Shown piece after piece: positions 1-8,884 of a stretch of 64,000 nt of DNA. The stretch's first letter is position 1. The number at the start of each line of letters is the position of its first letter. Made by a program: the position numbers and the translations under genes. This DNA is from Bradyrhizobium sp. Tv2a-2 (GTDB taxonomy: Bacteria > Pseudomonadota > Alphaproteobacteria > Rhizobiales > Xanthobacteraceae): the NCBI RefSeq assembly GCF_000472425.1, contig NZ_AXAI01000003.1, positions 2,156 through 66,155 on the forward strand. Direction: 5' to 3'. The notes under the pieces are model-generated. The model did no database searches, was not told the DNA's origin, and saw only the letters and a list, made by a program, of their open reading frames with translations.

Positions 1-540
1 GGCAGCTCTTCCCAGTTGTCCGGCGGCACGACATTCACAGCCGGCTCCGCGTTCACATCACCCACGATGGGAACGATCGGCACGCAGGGGTCAATCGGCG
101 CGGCGGGTGGCAGCTCTTCCCAGTTGTCCGGCGGCACGACATTCACAGCCGGCTCCGCGTTCACATCACCCACGATGGGAACGATCGGCACGCAGGGGTC
201 AATCGGCGCGGCGGGGGGCAGCTCTTCCCAGTTGTCCGGCGGCACGACCTTCACAGCCGGCACCGCGTTCACGTCGCCGACAGTTGGGACGATCGCCACG
301 CAGGGGTCGTTCGGTGCCGCGGGCGGAAGTTCTTCCCAGTTGTCCGGCGGGACGACCTTCACAGCCGGCTCCGCGTTCACATCGCCCACGATGGGAACGA
401 TCGGCACGCACGGGTCAATCGGCGCGGCGGGTGGCAGCTCTTCCCAGTTGTCCGGCGGGACGACCTTCACAGCCGGCACCGCGTTCACATCGCCGACAGT
501 TGGGACGATCGCCACGCACGGGTCGTTCGGCCCGGGCAAA
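1..540 (+). repeat. Five tandem 108-bp units inside a coding frame
   Basis: Units start at 1, 109, 217, 325 and 433. Units 1 and 2 are almost identical; units 3 and 5 form a second subtype (T for S, V for M, A for G, F for I), and units 4 and 5 carry H in place of Q. The alternation of subtypes suggests duplication of a two-unit block. The array reaches the window edge, so the total copy number is unknown. Confidence 0.95.
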
Positions 541-546
541 TCCTAA
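1..546 (+). CDS. Repetitive Ser/Thr/Gly-rich protein, C-terminal part; candidate TOMM RiPP precursor
   Basis: The reading frame is open from the first base and ends at TAA 544-546, so the N-terminus lies outside the window. It consists of five 36-residue units (108 bp), each running GSSSQ-LSGGTTFTAG-(S/T)AFTSPT-(M/V)GTI-(G/A)T-(Q/H)GS-(I/F)GAAG; the last unit ends in GPGKS. There is no cysteine and almost no charge, while Ser, Thr and Gly dominate. Differences between units fall mostly at third positions of this frame (ACA/ACC, TCA/TCG, GGT/GGC), which supports this frame rather than the alternative frames that are also open. Because a cyclodehydratase and a SagB dehydrogenase follow at once, I infer a multi-core precursor whose Ser/Thr residues could become oxazol(in)es. 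A structural or surface repeat protein is the alternative. No N-terminal leader can be checked. Confidence 0.6.
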   Translation, partial: GSSSQLSGGTTFTAGSAFTSPTMGTIGTQGSIGAAGGSSSQLSGGTTFTAGSAFTSPTMGTIGTQGSIGAAGGSSSQLSGGTTFTAGTAFTSPTVGTIATQGSFGAAGGSSSQLSGGTTFTAGSAFTSPTMGTIGTHGSIGAAGGSSSQLSGGTTFTAGTAFTSPTVGTIATHGSFGPGKS

Positions 547-728
547 AGTTTGGTTCTCCTCGGAAATCCTCCCTGGACCACACACACGACGCAGAAACTG
601 CGATCCGCTCCCGGGTCGCAGAGGTGCTTTTGTGTTCCCTCGGACGCGGATTGAACAGCTTTTCTCCGTGCCGCGGCTTGGAGACGGCAGCTAATCGGCC
701 CGTTGCTTGTGAACGTTGGGTGTTTTGA

Positions 729-2975
729 ATGTTCCGATTTCCGGTCATCAAGTCAAAATATCACGTTGAGATCGTTCACGGGCACGGGATCTTCCTCCTT
801 TCCGAAAATGAAAAGCATCTACTGGAGGGCGAGACGATGTTCCAAATCGTTCCCCTCCTCAATGGTCACAATAGTTGGCTTGATATAGTAACCGTGCTCG
901 ATCCTTTGCTGGGGCGCGATGCCGTCCTTGCAGGGCTTGATGTATTGCATCGATGCAACCATCTCGAGGAGGCAATTGAGCCTCACCTAAGCCCATTTCA
1001 GATCTTTTGGAGCGAGCTTGGCCTTGATGCGAGGCGCGGTGCCGCCCTCATCGCTTCTAATCCGCTCCACGTGGTCGGAATTGATGCGGACACTAACGCG
1101 GCGGTCAACTACCTGCGGTTTTCCGGCTTTTCGGTTAACGATACGCCGCACTGTTCTCTTCTACTCGTCATAGTGGATGACTACCAGAACCCTGGACTTG
1201 ATGAAATCAATCGCCGAAACCACTCCTTAGGTCGACCGTGGATCTTGATGAAGCCGCAGGGTCTCATGCCGATGGTCGGGCCGTTTTTCCGACCAGGACG
1301 TGGGCCTTGCTGGGCATGCCTAGAAAGTCGGCTTCGCCAGAATCGCGATGCGGAGACATTCATCAAAGAGCACACTGGTCGTAGTGCGCATTTCCCGGTC
1401 AGCAGAGCTGCTGTTCCGCTCGGTGAAACCCAAGCCATATCGCTGACGATATTACAAATGATGCGTTGGCTCGCAAGAGGCGAAAACTCTCATTTCGAGT
1501 CACGCATTCATACCATCAATGTGCTTACGGGAGAGCAGCGAGCACATCATGTGACCCGCCGACCGCAATGCCAAATCTGCGGCACGCCGGCTGTGGCGCG
1601 CGTTGCGGGCCGTCCCGTGGTGCTGACGGAACGGACAGTGTCTACCGCAAATGAGAACGGGGTGCGAGCGGAAGATCCTGACGCCACCTTTAATCGCTAC
1701 GCCCACCATATTTCCGAGGTGTCGGGAGTCGTAAAGGGTGTTGCTCCGTCCGCTGCAAACAGCATAGGTCCCGTCAAGTCCTACATAGCCGGCCACAATT
1801 TTGCGCTGAAGGGCGACGACCTTCTCTTTATAAAAGATACCCTTCGGTCAAATAGCTCCGGAAAAGGAAGGAGCGAAGCTCAAGCGCGCACAAGTGCTCT
1901 CTGTGAAGCGCTCGAACGATATTCTGGCGTGTATCGTGGAGAGGAAGAGCAAATATTTGCCTCTCTGAAGCAGCTAAAGGACGAAGCTGTCGACCCGCGC
2001 ACTGTGATGCAGTTTAGTGAGACCCAATACCGCGAGCGACATGAATGGCTCGCGCGACGTAGCTTCTATCGAATGGTCCCGATACCATTTGATGAAGATG
2101 CCGTGATAAGCTGGTCACCGATATGGTCGTGGACTGAAGGTCGGCGCAAGTATCTGCCCACAAGTCTAATGTACTATGGATTTCCGCAATCGGCAGAGTT
2201 GTCCTTCGCTTGGGCTGACTCAAATGGCGCGGCAGCTGGCAGTTATTTCGAAGACGCAGCACTGCAAGGTGCTTTAGAGCTGGTCGAACGCGACGCAGTT
2301 GCAATTTGGTGGACGAACAGATTAACGCGAAGTCGCGTCGACTTAGACTCGTTGAATGACCCCTTTATCGACGAGCTGAGGACATTTTATGGCGCGCGAA
2401 ACAGGACGTTCTGGGTACTCGATGTCACATCCGATTTCAAAGTGCCCGTTGCTGTTGCTGTTAGTCAACGTGAAACCGGACCAACGAGAGATATTGTTAT
2501 GGGGTTCGGCGCCCATTTCGACCCACGTATTGCGATTTCCCGTGCCTTGACGGAGATGAATCAATTTATGCCCGCCGTCCTCGATATTGGCGAGGATGGG
2601 CACACACGATACGGCACTGCGGATCAAGATGCCATTACATGGTGGAAAACCGCGACCGTTGACAACCAGCCATATTTAACATCGACGCTGCCCAGCGTTC
2701 GTCTCGAAGACTTGCCGCGTGCTCCAGCTGGCTCGGTTACGAAGCTGCTTCTAGAGCTCTTTAGCAGAATAGAAGGCAAGGGCTTGGAAATATTGATTTT
2801 AGATCAGACCCGACCCGATATCGGGCTTCCAGTAGTCAAGATAGTCGTTCCGGGGATGCGTCACTTTTGGGCGCGTTACGCGCCGGGTCGACTTTTCGAT
2901 GTTCCCGTCACAGAAGGCTGGCTGGAAAACGCAAAAGCAGAGCTCGAGCTCAATCCGACGGTAATGTTTCTATGA
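729..2975 (+). CDS. Fused TOMM cyclodehydratase: leader-binding/E1-like domain plus YcaO
   Basis: A 748-residue protein of the fused type that makes azolines in thiazole/oxazole-modified microcin pathways. The N-terminal 300 residues resemble the leader-peptide-binding, E1-like partner, with a four-cysteine zinc site (C194-x2-C197 and C281-x2-C284). From about residue 310 the YcaO domain follows, with the ATP-binding SxxxExxER block at S389-R397 and a second acidic block around E517-D522. YcaO uses ATP to activate the backbone amide so that Ser, Thr or Cys side chains cyclise. The C-terminus reads NPTVMFL, so the Pro-rich tail common in TOMM YcaO proteins is not evident. The stop overlaps the start of the next gene (ATGA). 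The AT-richer codon use differs from the core genome at the right of the window. Confidence 0.9.
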   Translation: MFRFPVIKSKYHVEIVHGHGIFLLSENEKHLLEGETMFQIVPLLNGHNSWLDIVTVLDPLLGRDAVLAGLDVLHRCNHLEEAIEPHLSPFQIFWSELGLDARRGAALIASNPLHVVGIDADTNAAVNYLRFSGFSVNDTPHCSLLLVIVDDYQNPGLDEINRRNHSLGRPWILMKPQGLMPMVGPFFRPGRGPCWACLESRLRQNRDAETFIKEHTGRSAHFPVSRAAVPLGETQAISLTILQMMRWLARGENSHFESRIHTINVLTGEQRAHHVTRRPQCQICGTPAVARVAGRPVVLTERTVSTANENGVRAEDPDATFNRYAHHISEVSGVVKGVAPSAANSIGPVKSYIAGHNFALKGDDLLFIKDTLRSNSSGKGRSEAQARTSALCEALERYSGVYRGEEEQIFASLKQLKDEAVDPRTVMQFSETQYRERHEWLARRSFYRMVPIPFDEDAVISWSPIWSWTEGRRKYLPTSLMYYGFPQSAELSFAWADSNGAAAGSYFEDAALQGALELVERDAVAIWWTNRLTRSRVDLDSLNDPFIDELRTFYGARNRTFWVLDVTSDFKVPVAVAVSQRETGPTRDIVMGFGAHFDPRIAISRALTEMNQFMPAVLDIGEDGHTRYGTADQDAITWWKTATVDNQPYLTSTLPSVRLEDLPRAPAGSVTKLLLELFSRIEGKGLEILILDQTRPDIGLPVVKIVVPGMRHFWARYAPGRLFDVPVTEGWLENAKAELELNPTVMFL

Positions 2976-4315
2976 CGCGACGTGCAGACGTGCGGCAACC
3001 AGCGGCCACTGTTCGCTTGTCCAAGTTGGCGTCTATCCAGGACGCGACAATTTCCTTGAACAGACGTCAAACTTCACATTGCGTCAATATTATTGATCGA
3101 TTGTCAAAAGATGGCATACCGTTAGATGGCTGTGATAGTGATCTAATTGAAATCCTCGAAGCGATGGCTCGGTCAGGCTCGGTCGAGCTCCATGCGGGGC
3201 ATACTTGCGACAAACTAATTCTTGTTCCGTGCCGTGATGACTTCAAGCTTCGGCTGGACTCAATATCACTAGAGTGCACATGGCAGGTTTCGCGCTTCGC
3301 GTACATGCATTACTCAGATGGCCTTTTGATTGCTCGAAGCCCTCTGGCAGATTGTTGGCTGAAGATCAGCGATCACACAGTCTGTGATATCCTTTACACT
3401 GCAAGGGTCCCGTCGTCTCTTCCGGCTTGCAAGCCGGACGATTATGTAATGCATGCATGTAGAATGCTGGCCCGCGCGGAGATTATCGTTCCATGTGAGT
3501 ACTCCGGTAAGCCTTTAGAGGCTCACGAAGAAAAATGCCGGCAATGGGACCTCCACGATTTGTTGTTTCACTCGCTTAGCCGACTCGGCCGAACGACACA
3601 GAAAATGGGGGGGTCGTACGCTTTCCGTGGCGAAATCGATCCACTCCCTGCAGCAAAGAAAAATCCTTGGGCTGGCTCCTTTTATGCCCTTCCTCGACCT
3701 GACATTGTAGGTTTGAGCCGAGTCGATATCAGCTTAACCGCAGCGATAGAGACACGCCGCTCAATACGACAGCACAGCATAGTTCCTCTCTCGCTGACGC
3801 AACTAGGAGAATTCCTCTTTCGAACTGTTCGAACGCGTCACATCGTACCGACCGCATTTGGTGAACTACTGAGCCGCCCTTACGCGAACGGAGGCGGCCT
3901 CTATGAGCAGGAATTTTACGTCACTATTGATGCGTGCCTCGACTGCCCACGCGGGTTCTACTACTATGATGGCGTAAATCACGGGCTTTGCCTGATATCT
4001 GGTCCAACCGCAGATATGGAGCTGTTACTTGACGAAGCGAGCGCTTCGGCAGCGTGGATGGTGCGACCGCAAATCCTGATTACGATCGCGAGTCGCTTTC
4101 ATCGTATCGGGTGGAAATATCGCGGCATGGCATATGCTACCCAACTCAAGAATGTGGGCGCGATATATCAGACGATGTATTTGGTAGCTACATCGATGAA
4201 TGTCGCGGGTTGCGCTCTCGGGATCGGGAACAGCGACCGATTCTGTCGCATGACGGGCGAAGATTATCTGATGGAAGGTTCAGTCGGGGAGTTCATGCTG
4301 GGCCGTCCTCTTTGA
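2972..4315 (+). CDS. SagB-family FMN-dependent azoline dehydrogenase
   Basis: A 447-residue nitroreductase-fold protein. It should oxidise azolines made by the upstream YcaO enzyme to aromatic azoles using FMN. The start at 2972 overlaps the YcaO stop by 4 bp, indicating translational coupling; the frame is open further upstream but those starts lie inside the previous gene. Visible family marks are the R-R-S-I-R flavin-binding segment near residue 262, the central RPYANGGGLY block, and the C-terminal KYRGMAYATQ...YLVATSMN...ALGIG region typical of SagB. The N-terminal 200 residues are the less conserved extension found in long SagB proteins. Its presence suggests the final product carries azoles, not only azolines. 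Confidence 0.88.
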   Translation: MTRRADVRQPAATVRLSKLASIQDATISLNRRQTSHCVNIIDRLSKDGIPLDGCDSDLIEILEAMARSGSVELHAGHTCDKLILVPCRDDFKLRLDSISLECTWQVSRFAYMHYSDGLLIARSPLADCWLKISDHTVCDILYTARVPSSLPACKPDDYVMHACRMLARAEIIVPCEYSGKPLEAHEEKCRQWDLHDLLFHSLSRLGRTTQKMGGSYAFRGEIDPLPAAKKNPWAGSFYALPRPDIVGLSRVDISLTAAIETRRSIRQHSIVPLSLTQLGEFLFRTVRTRHIVPTAFGELLSRPYANGGGLYEQEFYVTIDACLDCPRGFYYYDGVNHGLCLISGPTADMELLLDEASASAAWMVRPQILITIASRFHRIGWKYRGMAYATQLKNVGAIYQTMYLVATSMNVAGCALGIGNSDRFCRMTGEDYLMEGSVGEFMLGRPL

Positions 4316-4353
4316 CGTTTCCCAATATCGGGCGATTATTGTTAGAGGCGCGG

Positions 4354-5898
4354 ATGATTGATTTCGGGTATTGCACGCTCGCTGCAATTCGCGGATGGCA
4401 CGCTGAGCCGGAAAAAACAGTTCGAGACATTATTTGCAACGAGCTCGCGCGAGCGCTCCAGCATTACTACGTTCATCTTCCGCAGAAGCGTTCCAGTCTT
4501 GCTGTCGAGCCGGTGCAGGCACTTACAATATTAAGAACATCAAACGAGTACAACTTTTCGAAACGGTTGCTCGGCATTGTACAAGCGTTGAAAGACCGTC
4601 ACACAACTATCAGTTTGCCGCAGCCGTGGCAGGGCGCTACGGCCTATGTTCCATTCATGATTGAACGTTACACGACAAATGGCGAACCAACTTATATTGT
4701 GACGAAGCAATTCTTCGGATACACGAGCGTTCCGTTAGGTGCATGCATTACCCATTGGAACGGTGTGCCGATCGATCTATACGTGGCGGCACTTGCTGCG
4801 CAGACCAATGGAGCAAATGAAGCTTCAAGGTTACGGCTCGCCATCGTGAACCTGACCCAGCGACCTCTCGCATTTTCACCTATACCGATTGAGGACTGGG
4901 TCACTCTCACTTATCTCCATTCTGGCGAACTCCGGTCCATATCGACCCCCTGGTACTGCGCGTACGGCGTGCCATTGAACTCCGCCCCAACCTTGGTCAG
5001 GGATGGTTACGGCGCGGCCTTGCAGGGCGCCGACTACCAACTTTTGCATACGAATGACTTCCTTCAGCGCGTGCCCAAAGTAAGTGCCGAACCGGTCTTC
5101 GAGCTGATCACAGATGGCAATTTGCGGTACGGGAAAATCGAAACTACCACCGGCCCCGTTGGCTACGTGCGTATATTTAGCTTCGACGTTTCAGACGATG
5201 TCGCGTTTGTAATTAAGATGGCATCTATCTTGGCGTCATTGCCCCAAGATATGCTGATCATCGACATCCGCAACAATCCGGGCGGATTGATTCCCGCGGG
5301 TCAGAAGCTCCTCAGAGTGCTTACAGCTAAACCACTATTGCCCTCGCCCGTCGAGTTTAGGTGCACCGATTGCACGTTGAAACTCACACAGCTAGAGGAG
5401 TTCCGGATTTGGAGGCGATCGATTGAATTGCGCACACTTACTGGTTTGGATTACTCGCAAGCGTACGCTTTATCTAGCTACGACAATTTGCCGGCTTATC
5501 GATATCCGGGAAAAATTGCGCTGGTGGTTGACGCGCTCGCGTACAGCACAAGCGATTTCTTCGCGGCGGATTTTGCGGACAATGGCGTAGGACTGGTGGT
5601 CGGCGTTGATCCGGCGACCGGCGGCGGGGGTGCAAATGTATTCGCCTGGAATGAATTAGTTTCCTGGAGCGACGCAGTGGATGGCGGGTTGTCTCAATTG
5701 CCCGGCGGCTTCACGGTCACGATTGCCGGGCGCAGGTCCCTGCGCACAGGTTTCAATGCAGGCATACCGATCGAGGGTTTTGGAGTAGAGGTTGATGTGC
5801 AATGTGAGTTAACCCGCAATGATTTATTGAATGCAAACGTGGATCTCATCAATTTCACAGCAGCGGCACTGAGAAACGCGCCAGTGCGTTATAGCTAG
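4354..5898 (+). CDS. S41-family (C-terminal processing type) peptidase in the TOMM cluster
   Basis: About 514 residues from ATG 4354, which has AGAGG 8 bp upstream; a TTG at 4312 overlapping the dehydrogenase stop (TTGA) is an alternative start. The C-terminal half carries the S41 core: MLIIDIRNNPGGL, then KIALVVDALAYSTSDFFAADF, where the Ser of YSTSD (about S398) aligns with the S-A-S-E nucleophile block of CtpA/Prc. No signal peptide or membrane segment is visible and no PDZ domain is obvious, unlike the housekeeping CtpA at 56,471. Position at the end of the YcaO-SagB operon suggests it matures or clears the modified repeat precursor; this is inference. S41 enzymes of this shape are also annotated in other natural-product clusters. 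Confidence 0.75.
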   Translation: MIDFGYCTLAAIRGWHAEPEKTVRDIICNELARALQHYYVHLPQKRSSLAVEPVQALTILRTSNEYNFSKRLLGIVQALKDRHTTISLPQPWQGATAYVPFMIERYTTNGEPTYIVTKQFFGYTSVPLGACITHWNGVPIDLYVAALAAQTNGANEASRLRLAIVNLTQRPLAFSPIPIEDWVTLTYLHSGELRSISTPWYCAYGVPLNSAPTLVRDGYGAALQGADYQLLHTNDFLQRVPKVSAEPVFELITDGNLRYGKIETTTGPVGYVRIFSFDVSDDVAFVIKMASILASLPQDMLIIDIRNNPGGLIPAGQKLLRVLTAKPLLPSPVEFRCTDCTLKLTQLEEFRIWRRSIELRTLTGLDYSQAYALSSYDNLPAYRYPGKIALVVDALAYSTSDFFAADFADNGVGLVVGVDPATGGGGANVFAWNELVSWSDAVDGGLSQLPGGFTVTIAGRRSLRTGFNAGIPIEGFGVEVDVQCELTRNDLLNANVDLINFTAAALRNAPVRYS

Positions 5899-6370
5899 AG
5901 CTTTCGCGTGAGCGCTGATTCGAGGTTGGGTAACAACTGGTCACGGACGCGGATCGCCTGCCGGCATGTAGCTTGAAAGGTCAGTTCCGGCCTGACAAGC
6001 GTCGCCTCAATTAACCGGTGGGGTCGGAGGGACTCCTCGACCAATTTTCGTCCATCCGCCAATTACCTCGATAAAACAACGCGAGCCGGCGGGTTACGGA
6101 CTACACTGACGACTATGCCGTGGACTACCATAGCGGTCAGCGGCGCAGAATCGCGCGGCCGCCGGCCGCGGTCAACACCCTCGGGGCCGACCAGCGTGGA
6201 AAGTCGATTCAGAGTTGATGGGGCGTTGCCGGCGGCGTTCTAAAGGAGCGATCTGCCTGAGACCTGCATTTAGCTCCAGACTCGGATCCACCGCGGATCA
6301 CCGGCAGGCGCTCTTCGGCCACCCCCACGAGAGGACTTCCACCTCCAAGTCAATGCCCATGCCGAGCGTA
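5899..6370. other. Intergenic gap, no gene seen
   Basis: Between the peptidase and the terminator of the leftward 184-residue gene I see no convincing reading frame, repeat or RNA. Short frames here are shadows with no family resemblance. Confidence 0.6.
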
Positions 6371-6375
6371 CACGA

Positions 6376-6408
6376 AAAAGGCCCCGGCGACGCCGAGGCC
6401 CTTTTGCG
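6376..6408 (-). terminator. Rho-independent terminator of the first 184-residue gene
   Basis: Read on the minus strand, a GC-rich hairpin (GGGCCTCGGCG / CGCCGGGGCC) is followed by a T run. It lies about 20 bp after the stop of the gene at 6426-6980, and a near-identical hairpin follows the second copy of that gene. Confidence 0.8.
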
Positions 6409-6425
6409 TGACAATGACCTTGCGA

Positions 6426-6980
6426 TCACTTGCCGTCGTATACGAAGCGACCCGCACGGCCAGGATGCGCGGCCTTGGGGGTTTCCTGCCAATAGAAGTC
6501 GATGGTGACCGAGATCTTGGCGGCCTTGGCGACCTTCATGATCGAGCGATAGCAGAGGTTCGCGTCGCGGCCCTGCACCGTGATGCCCGCCTCTTTGATG
6601 AACTCGCCGAAGCCCGTGACCTCGTTGTCCTTGTAGTTGACGTCGAGGTGCGGCTTGAGCGCGTCAAACCCCATCTTGACCGTCGCCTGGCGGATGACTT
6701 CGAACAGTACCGGGTTCCAGTACTTCTTATCGAACGCCTTGCCGTCGATCAGGATGTTGCTGAGGCTGGTGTACGTCAGGAGCGGCGGGTTCTCGACCGG
6801 ATAGGTCTTCACCGAGAGGTCCTCATCCTCCCCGACCGAGGCGGGCGCAGGCCTCGCGCCAGTCGTCTTTTCATAAACATCCAGAATTTTGGCCAGGACG
6901 CTGTCGAGGTCATCGACAAGGGGCGTGGCGTGGCTCTGGAGGCGTGAAAAATTGGAATTTGAGATCGCAACCATAGGCAC
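6426..6980 (-). CDS. Conserved protein of unknown function, copy A of an inverted pair
   Basis: 184 residues starting at GTG 6980, with AAGGAG 6 bp upstream; an ATG two codons later is an alternative. I do not recognise the family. The N-terminus (ISNSNFSRLQSHATPLVDDLDSVLAKIL) looks like a short helical DNA-binding or dimerisation region reminiscent of ribbon-helix-helix/SeqA-like N-termini, but that is only a resemblance. The C-terminal half (LLTYTSLSN to FYWQETPKAAHPGRAGRF) is the most conserved between copies. By my count about 155 of 184 residues match the gene at 18,905-19,459, which lies in the opposite orientation on the other side of the mobilisation genes. Upstream DNA is conserved too. 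Confidence 0.8.
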   Translation of the reverse strand: MPMVAISNSNFSRLQSHATPLVDDLDSVLAKILDVYEKTTGARPAPASVGEDEDLSVKTYPVENPPLLTYTSLSNILIDGKAFDKKYWNPVLFEVIRQATVKMGFDALKPHLDVNYKDNEVTGFGEFIKEAGITVQGRDANLCYRSIMKVAKAAKISVTIDFYWQETPKAAHPGRAGRFVYDGK

Positions 6981-7036
6981 TTATAACTCCTTGTAAGCGG
7001 CTTAATTGCCGTCGCCAATTGTTATAGGCTTATAAG
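6981..7036 (-). promoter_or_regulatory. Shared upstream block of copy A: CTTATAAG palindrome and leader
   Basis: Reading toward the gene there is CTTATAAG (7029-7036), then a GGCAATTAAGCC element, then TTACAAGGAGTTATA and the GTG start. The second copy of the gene has the same elements in the same order, and the CTTATAAG-to-start distance is 48 bp in both. I infer a shared operator or promoter element plus the ribosome binding site. Confidence 0.6.
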
Positions 7037-7472
7037 TTTAATAACGCAAGAGCAAGGTTCCAGAATCTTTGTTCCATGTCTGTTCTTTTTCAGGGCAACG
7101 GGTGTAACCGCATCGGACTACAACCGCGTCGCGCTGAGCTGAAAAGCCGGCTTGAGTGATGACGGCGTTCCTCAAAGCTTGCTCTCAGCCGTAGCTCCGC
7201 ACGGAGTCTGAACCTGGCCCAGCGATTTGATTTGACGTCCCGCAGTCAGCTCTCGTTCTCAACATCGTATGGTGCCGTGTTTTGGCACCGGGTCTCGGGG
7301 ATGACGCCTGCTCAAAATCCGACGAACTTTGACCGATCGAGAAATCGAGCGTCGTCCCTCGACGGGTCTGTCGGCCCATGACCACGACACGCTTGCGGCC
7401 TCCGTCTCGTCTGGAGCAAGCTGCCCGAGGGTTCACCAAAACGATCTACCTTGGAGCGAACAAGCGGTGGAA
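7037..7472. other. Intergenic gap upstream of the helix-turn-helix-type gene
   Basis: No supported gene or repeat. It separates two divergent genes and should contain both promoters; no clear -35/-10 pair stood out to me apart from the CTTATAAG block at its left edge. Confidence 0.5.
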
Positions 7473-8642
7473 ATGCCGACACCCTCGCATGCGCGGCGCG
7501 TTACGCGCGAAGAGCTGTACAAGATGGTTTGGGAGAAGCCGCTGATCCGGCTGGCCGCGGAATTCGGGATCACCGGCAACGGTTTGGCCAAGGTCTGCGA
7601 CAGGCTGGACGTGCCCTACCCTCCGCGAGGCCACTGGTCGAAGAAGGAGGCGGGAAAGCCAGTCGTTACCCTCAAGCTTCCACCGCAGAGGGAGGGAATC
7701 CCAAGCACAGCAGACATCCACCCAACGCCGCCAAAACCCGCGCCTTCCCCGGCGGAAAAACAGACCGCAGAGGCGGTGGCCGACCGCATTCGCGAAATCG
7801 CGGTGCCCGAAAGCAACGATCACCTTCATCCAAGGGTCCAGGCCTGGATCGCCGGCCACAAGAAACGGCAGAAAGAGCGCGAGCTGGAAAACAGGAATCG
7901 CCGTCGGGATTTCGGGTGGGCATCACCCCTGATCCCTGACCTCACAGAGCGCGATCTCTACCGTTTCAGAGCGAGCAGCGCGATATTTTACGCTGTCGAA
8001 AAGGCTGGTGGCACGATCGAGAAATCGTCAGCTTCGGGCAAGGTGACGTTCTTGATCGACGGACATCAGGTCGAGTGTTCAATCGTTGAAAAGATGGTGC
8101 AGTCTCTCAAGCAATGGGAGGAGCAGCGCAAATGGACCGCCTTCACCGAGTATTGCAAGTCGGGACTGGATTCTTCAGGCTTTTTGCGGCTCAGCATCAC
8201 GACCTATTTGGAAAGCCGGCGGCCTGAGTGGGTCGAAACCCAAAAAGTCAAAATTGCTCAACTCATACCGACCTTTGTCGGCCAGATAATGGCTGCAGGG
8301 CCGATCCTTGAGAAGAGGAAGCGCGAGCGCGAAGAGCAGGAGAAACGACACCGTGAGGAGGAAACGCGCCGCTACGAAGCCCGTCGCTTGCGGGAAATCA
8401 ATGAAAAGCGCTGGAATAAGTTTCGCGAGTACGCCGTCAATTGGGATGAGCGCCAGATACTGCTGAAGTTTCTCGTTGAGATCGAAGCTCGACTGGCCGA
8501 TGAGGCTGATATTGTGATCGGTGACCGCACTCTAAAGGAATGGGTCGAGTGGGCAAAGGCGAATGCGGAAGCTCTCAATCCGTTTAGTGCGGGAGCTGCT
8601 GGGATGTTTCAAGCCATCGCCAAGACTACGCAGTGGTCATGA
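7473..8642 (+). CDS. Hypothetical protein with helix-turn-helix-like N-terminus and charged coiled coil
   Basis: 389 residues from ATG 7473 (the frame is open upstream but the conserved part starts with RRVTREELYKMVWEKP). The segment TREELYKMVWEKPLIRLAAEFGITGNGL... reads like a helix-turn-helix and is a theme I know from unnamed proteins of proteobacterial mobile elements. A Pro-rich linker follows near residue 75-100, then a predominantly helical region and a strongly charged coiled coil (KRKREREEQEKRHREEE, about residues 275-310). No enzyme motif is visible. It sits between the first 184-residue gene and the mobilisation genes, so a regulator or mobile-element accessory role is plausible but unproven. 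Confidence 0.7.
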   Translation: MPTPSHARRVTREELYKMVWEKPLIRLAAEFGITGNGLAKVCDRLDVPYPPRGHWSKKEAGKPVVTLKLPPQREGIPSTADIHPTPPKPAPSPAEKQTAEAVADRIREIAVPESNDHLHPRVQAWIAGHKKRQKERELENRNRRRDFGWASPLIPDLTERDLYRFRASSAIFYAVEKAGGTIEKSSASGKVTFLIDGHQVECSIVEKMVQSLKQWEEQRKWTAFTEYCKSGLDSSGFLRLSITTYLESRRPEWVETQKVKIAQLIPTFVGQIMAAGPILEKRKREREEQEKRHREEETRRYEARRLREINEKRWNKFREYAVNWDERQILLKFLVEIEARLADEADIVIGDRTLKEWVEWAKANAEALNPFSAGAAGMFQAIAKTTQWS

Positions 8643-8884
8643 CGCAGATCGCTGCTGAACTTGCGCTCCGGCCAAGCTCCGAAGGCCTTAACGGGTCGAA
8701 AAGCAGATTTACGAACTTGGCGATGACAGCAACGAACTCGAATCATGCTCGCGCAGAAGGCTTGCGGCAAAGGCGGCGCTTCCTTCCGATGACGAGGACG
8801 AGCGCGCGGCGCAGATAATGCAAAATGCCGTCCGACAGCCTCAATGAGGGCCCAGCACCTCGGGTCATCACACTCCTGAAGCGG
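8643..8884 (+). other. Gap with a short degenerate coding-like stretch
   Basis: A plus-strand frame reading ELGDDSNELES ... DDEDERAAQIMQNAVRQPQ ends in TGA near 8847 and opens after a stop without a good start codon. It looks like the tail of a decayed gene. No other feature is seen. Confidence 0.3.

Noticed and set aside
1..540. CRISPR-like or satellite array
   Set aside because: The 108-bp units have no spacers and are under coding constraint in one frame, so they are protein repeats.
107..694. Arg/Pro-rich, Cys-containing repeat frame overlapping the first gene
   Set aside because: It is a frame-shifted shadow: differences between units are silent in the other frame but change residues here, and it has no leader-like start.
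6408..6947. Plus-strand frame opposite the 184-residue gene
   Set aside because: Shadow of copy A; the minus-strand protein is conserved with copy B and has matching regulatory signals.
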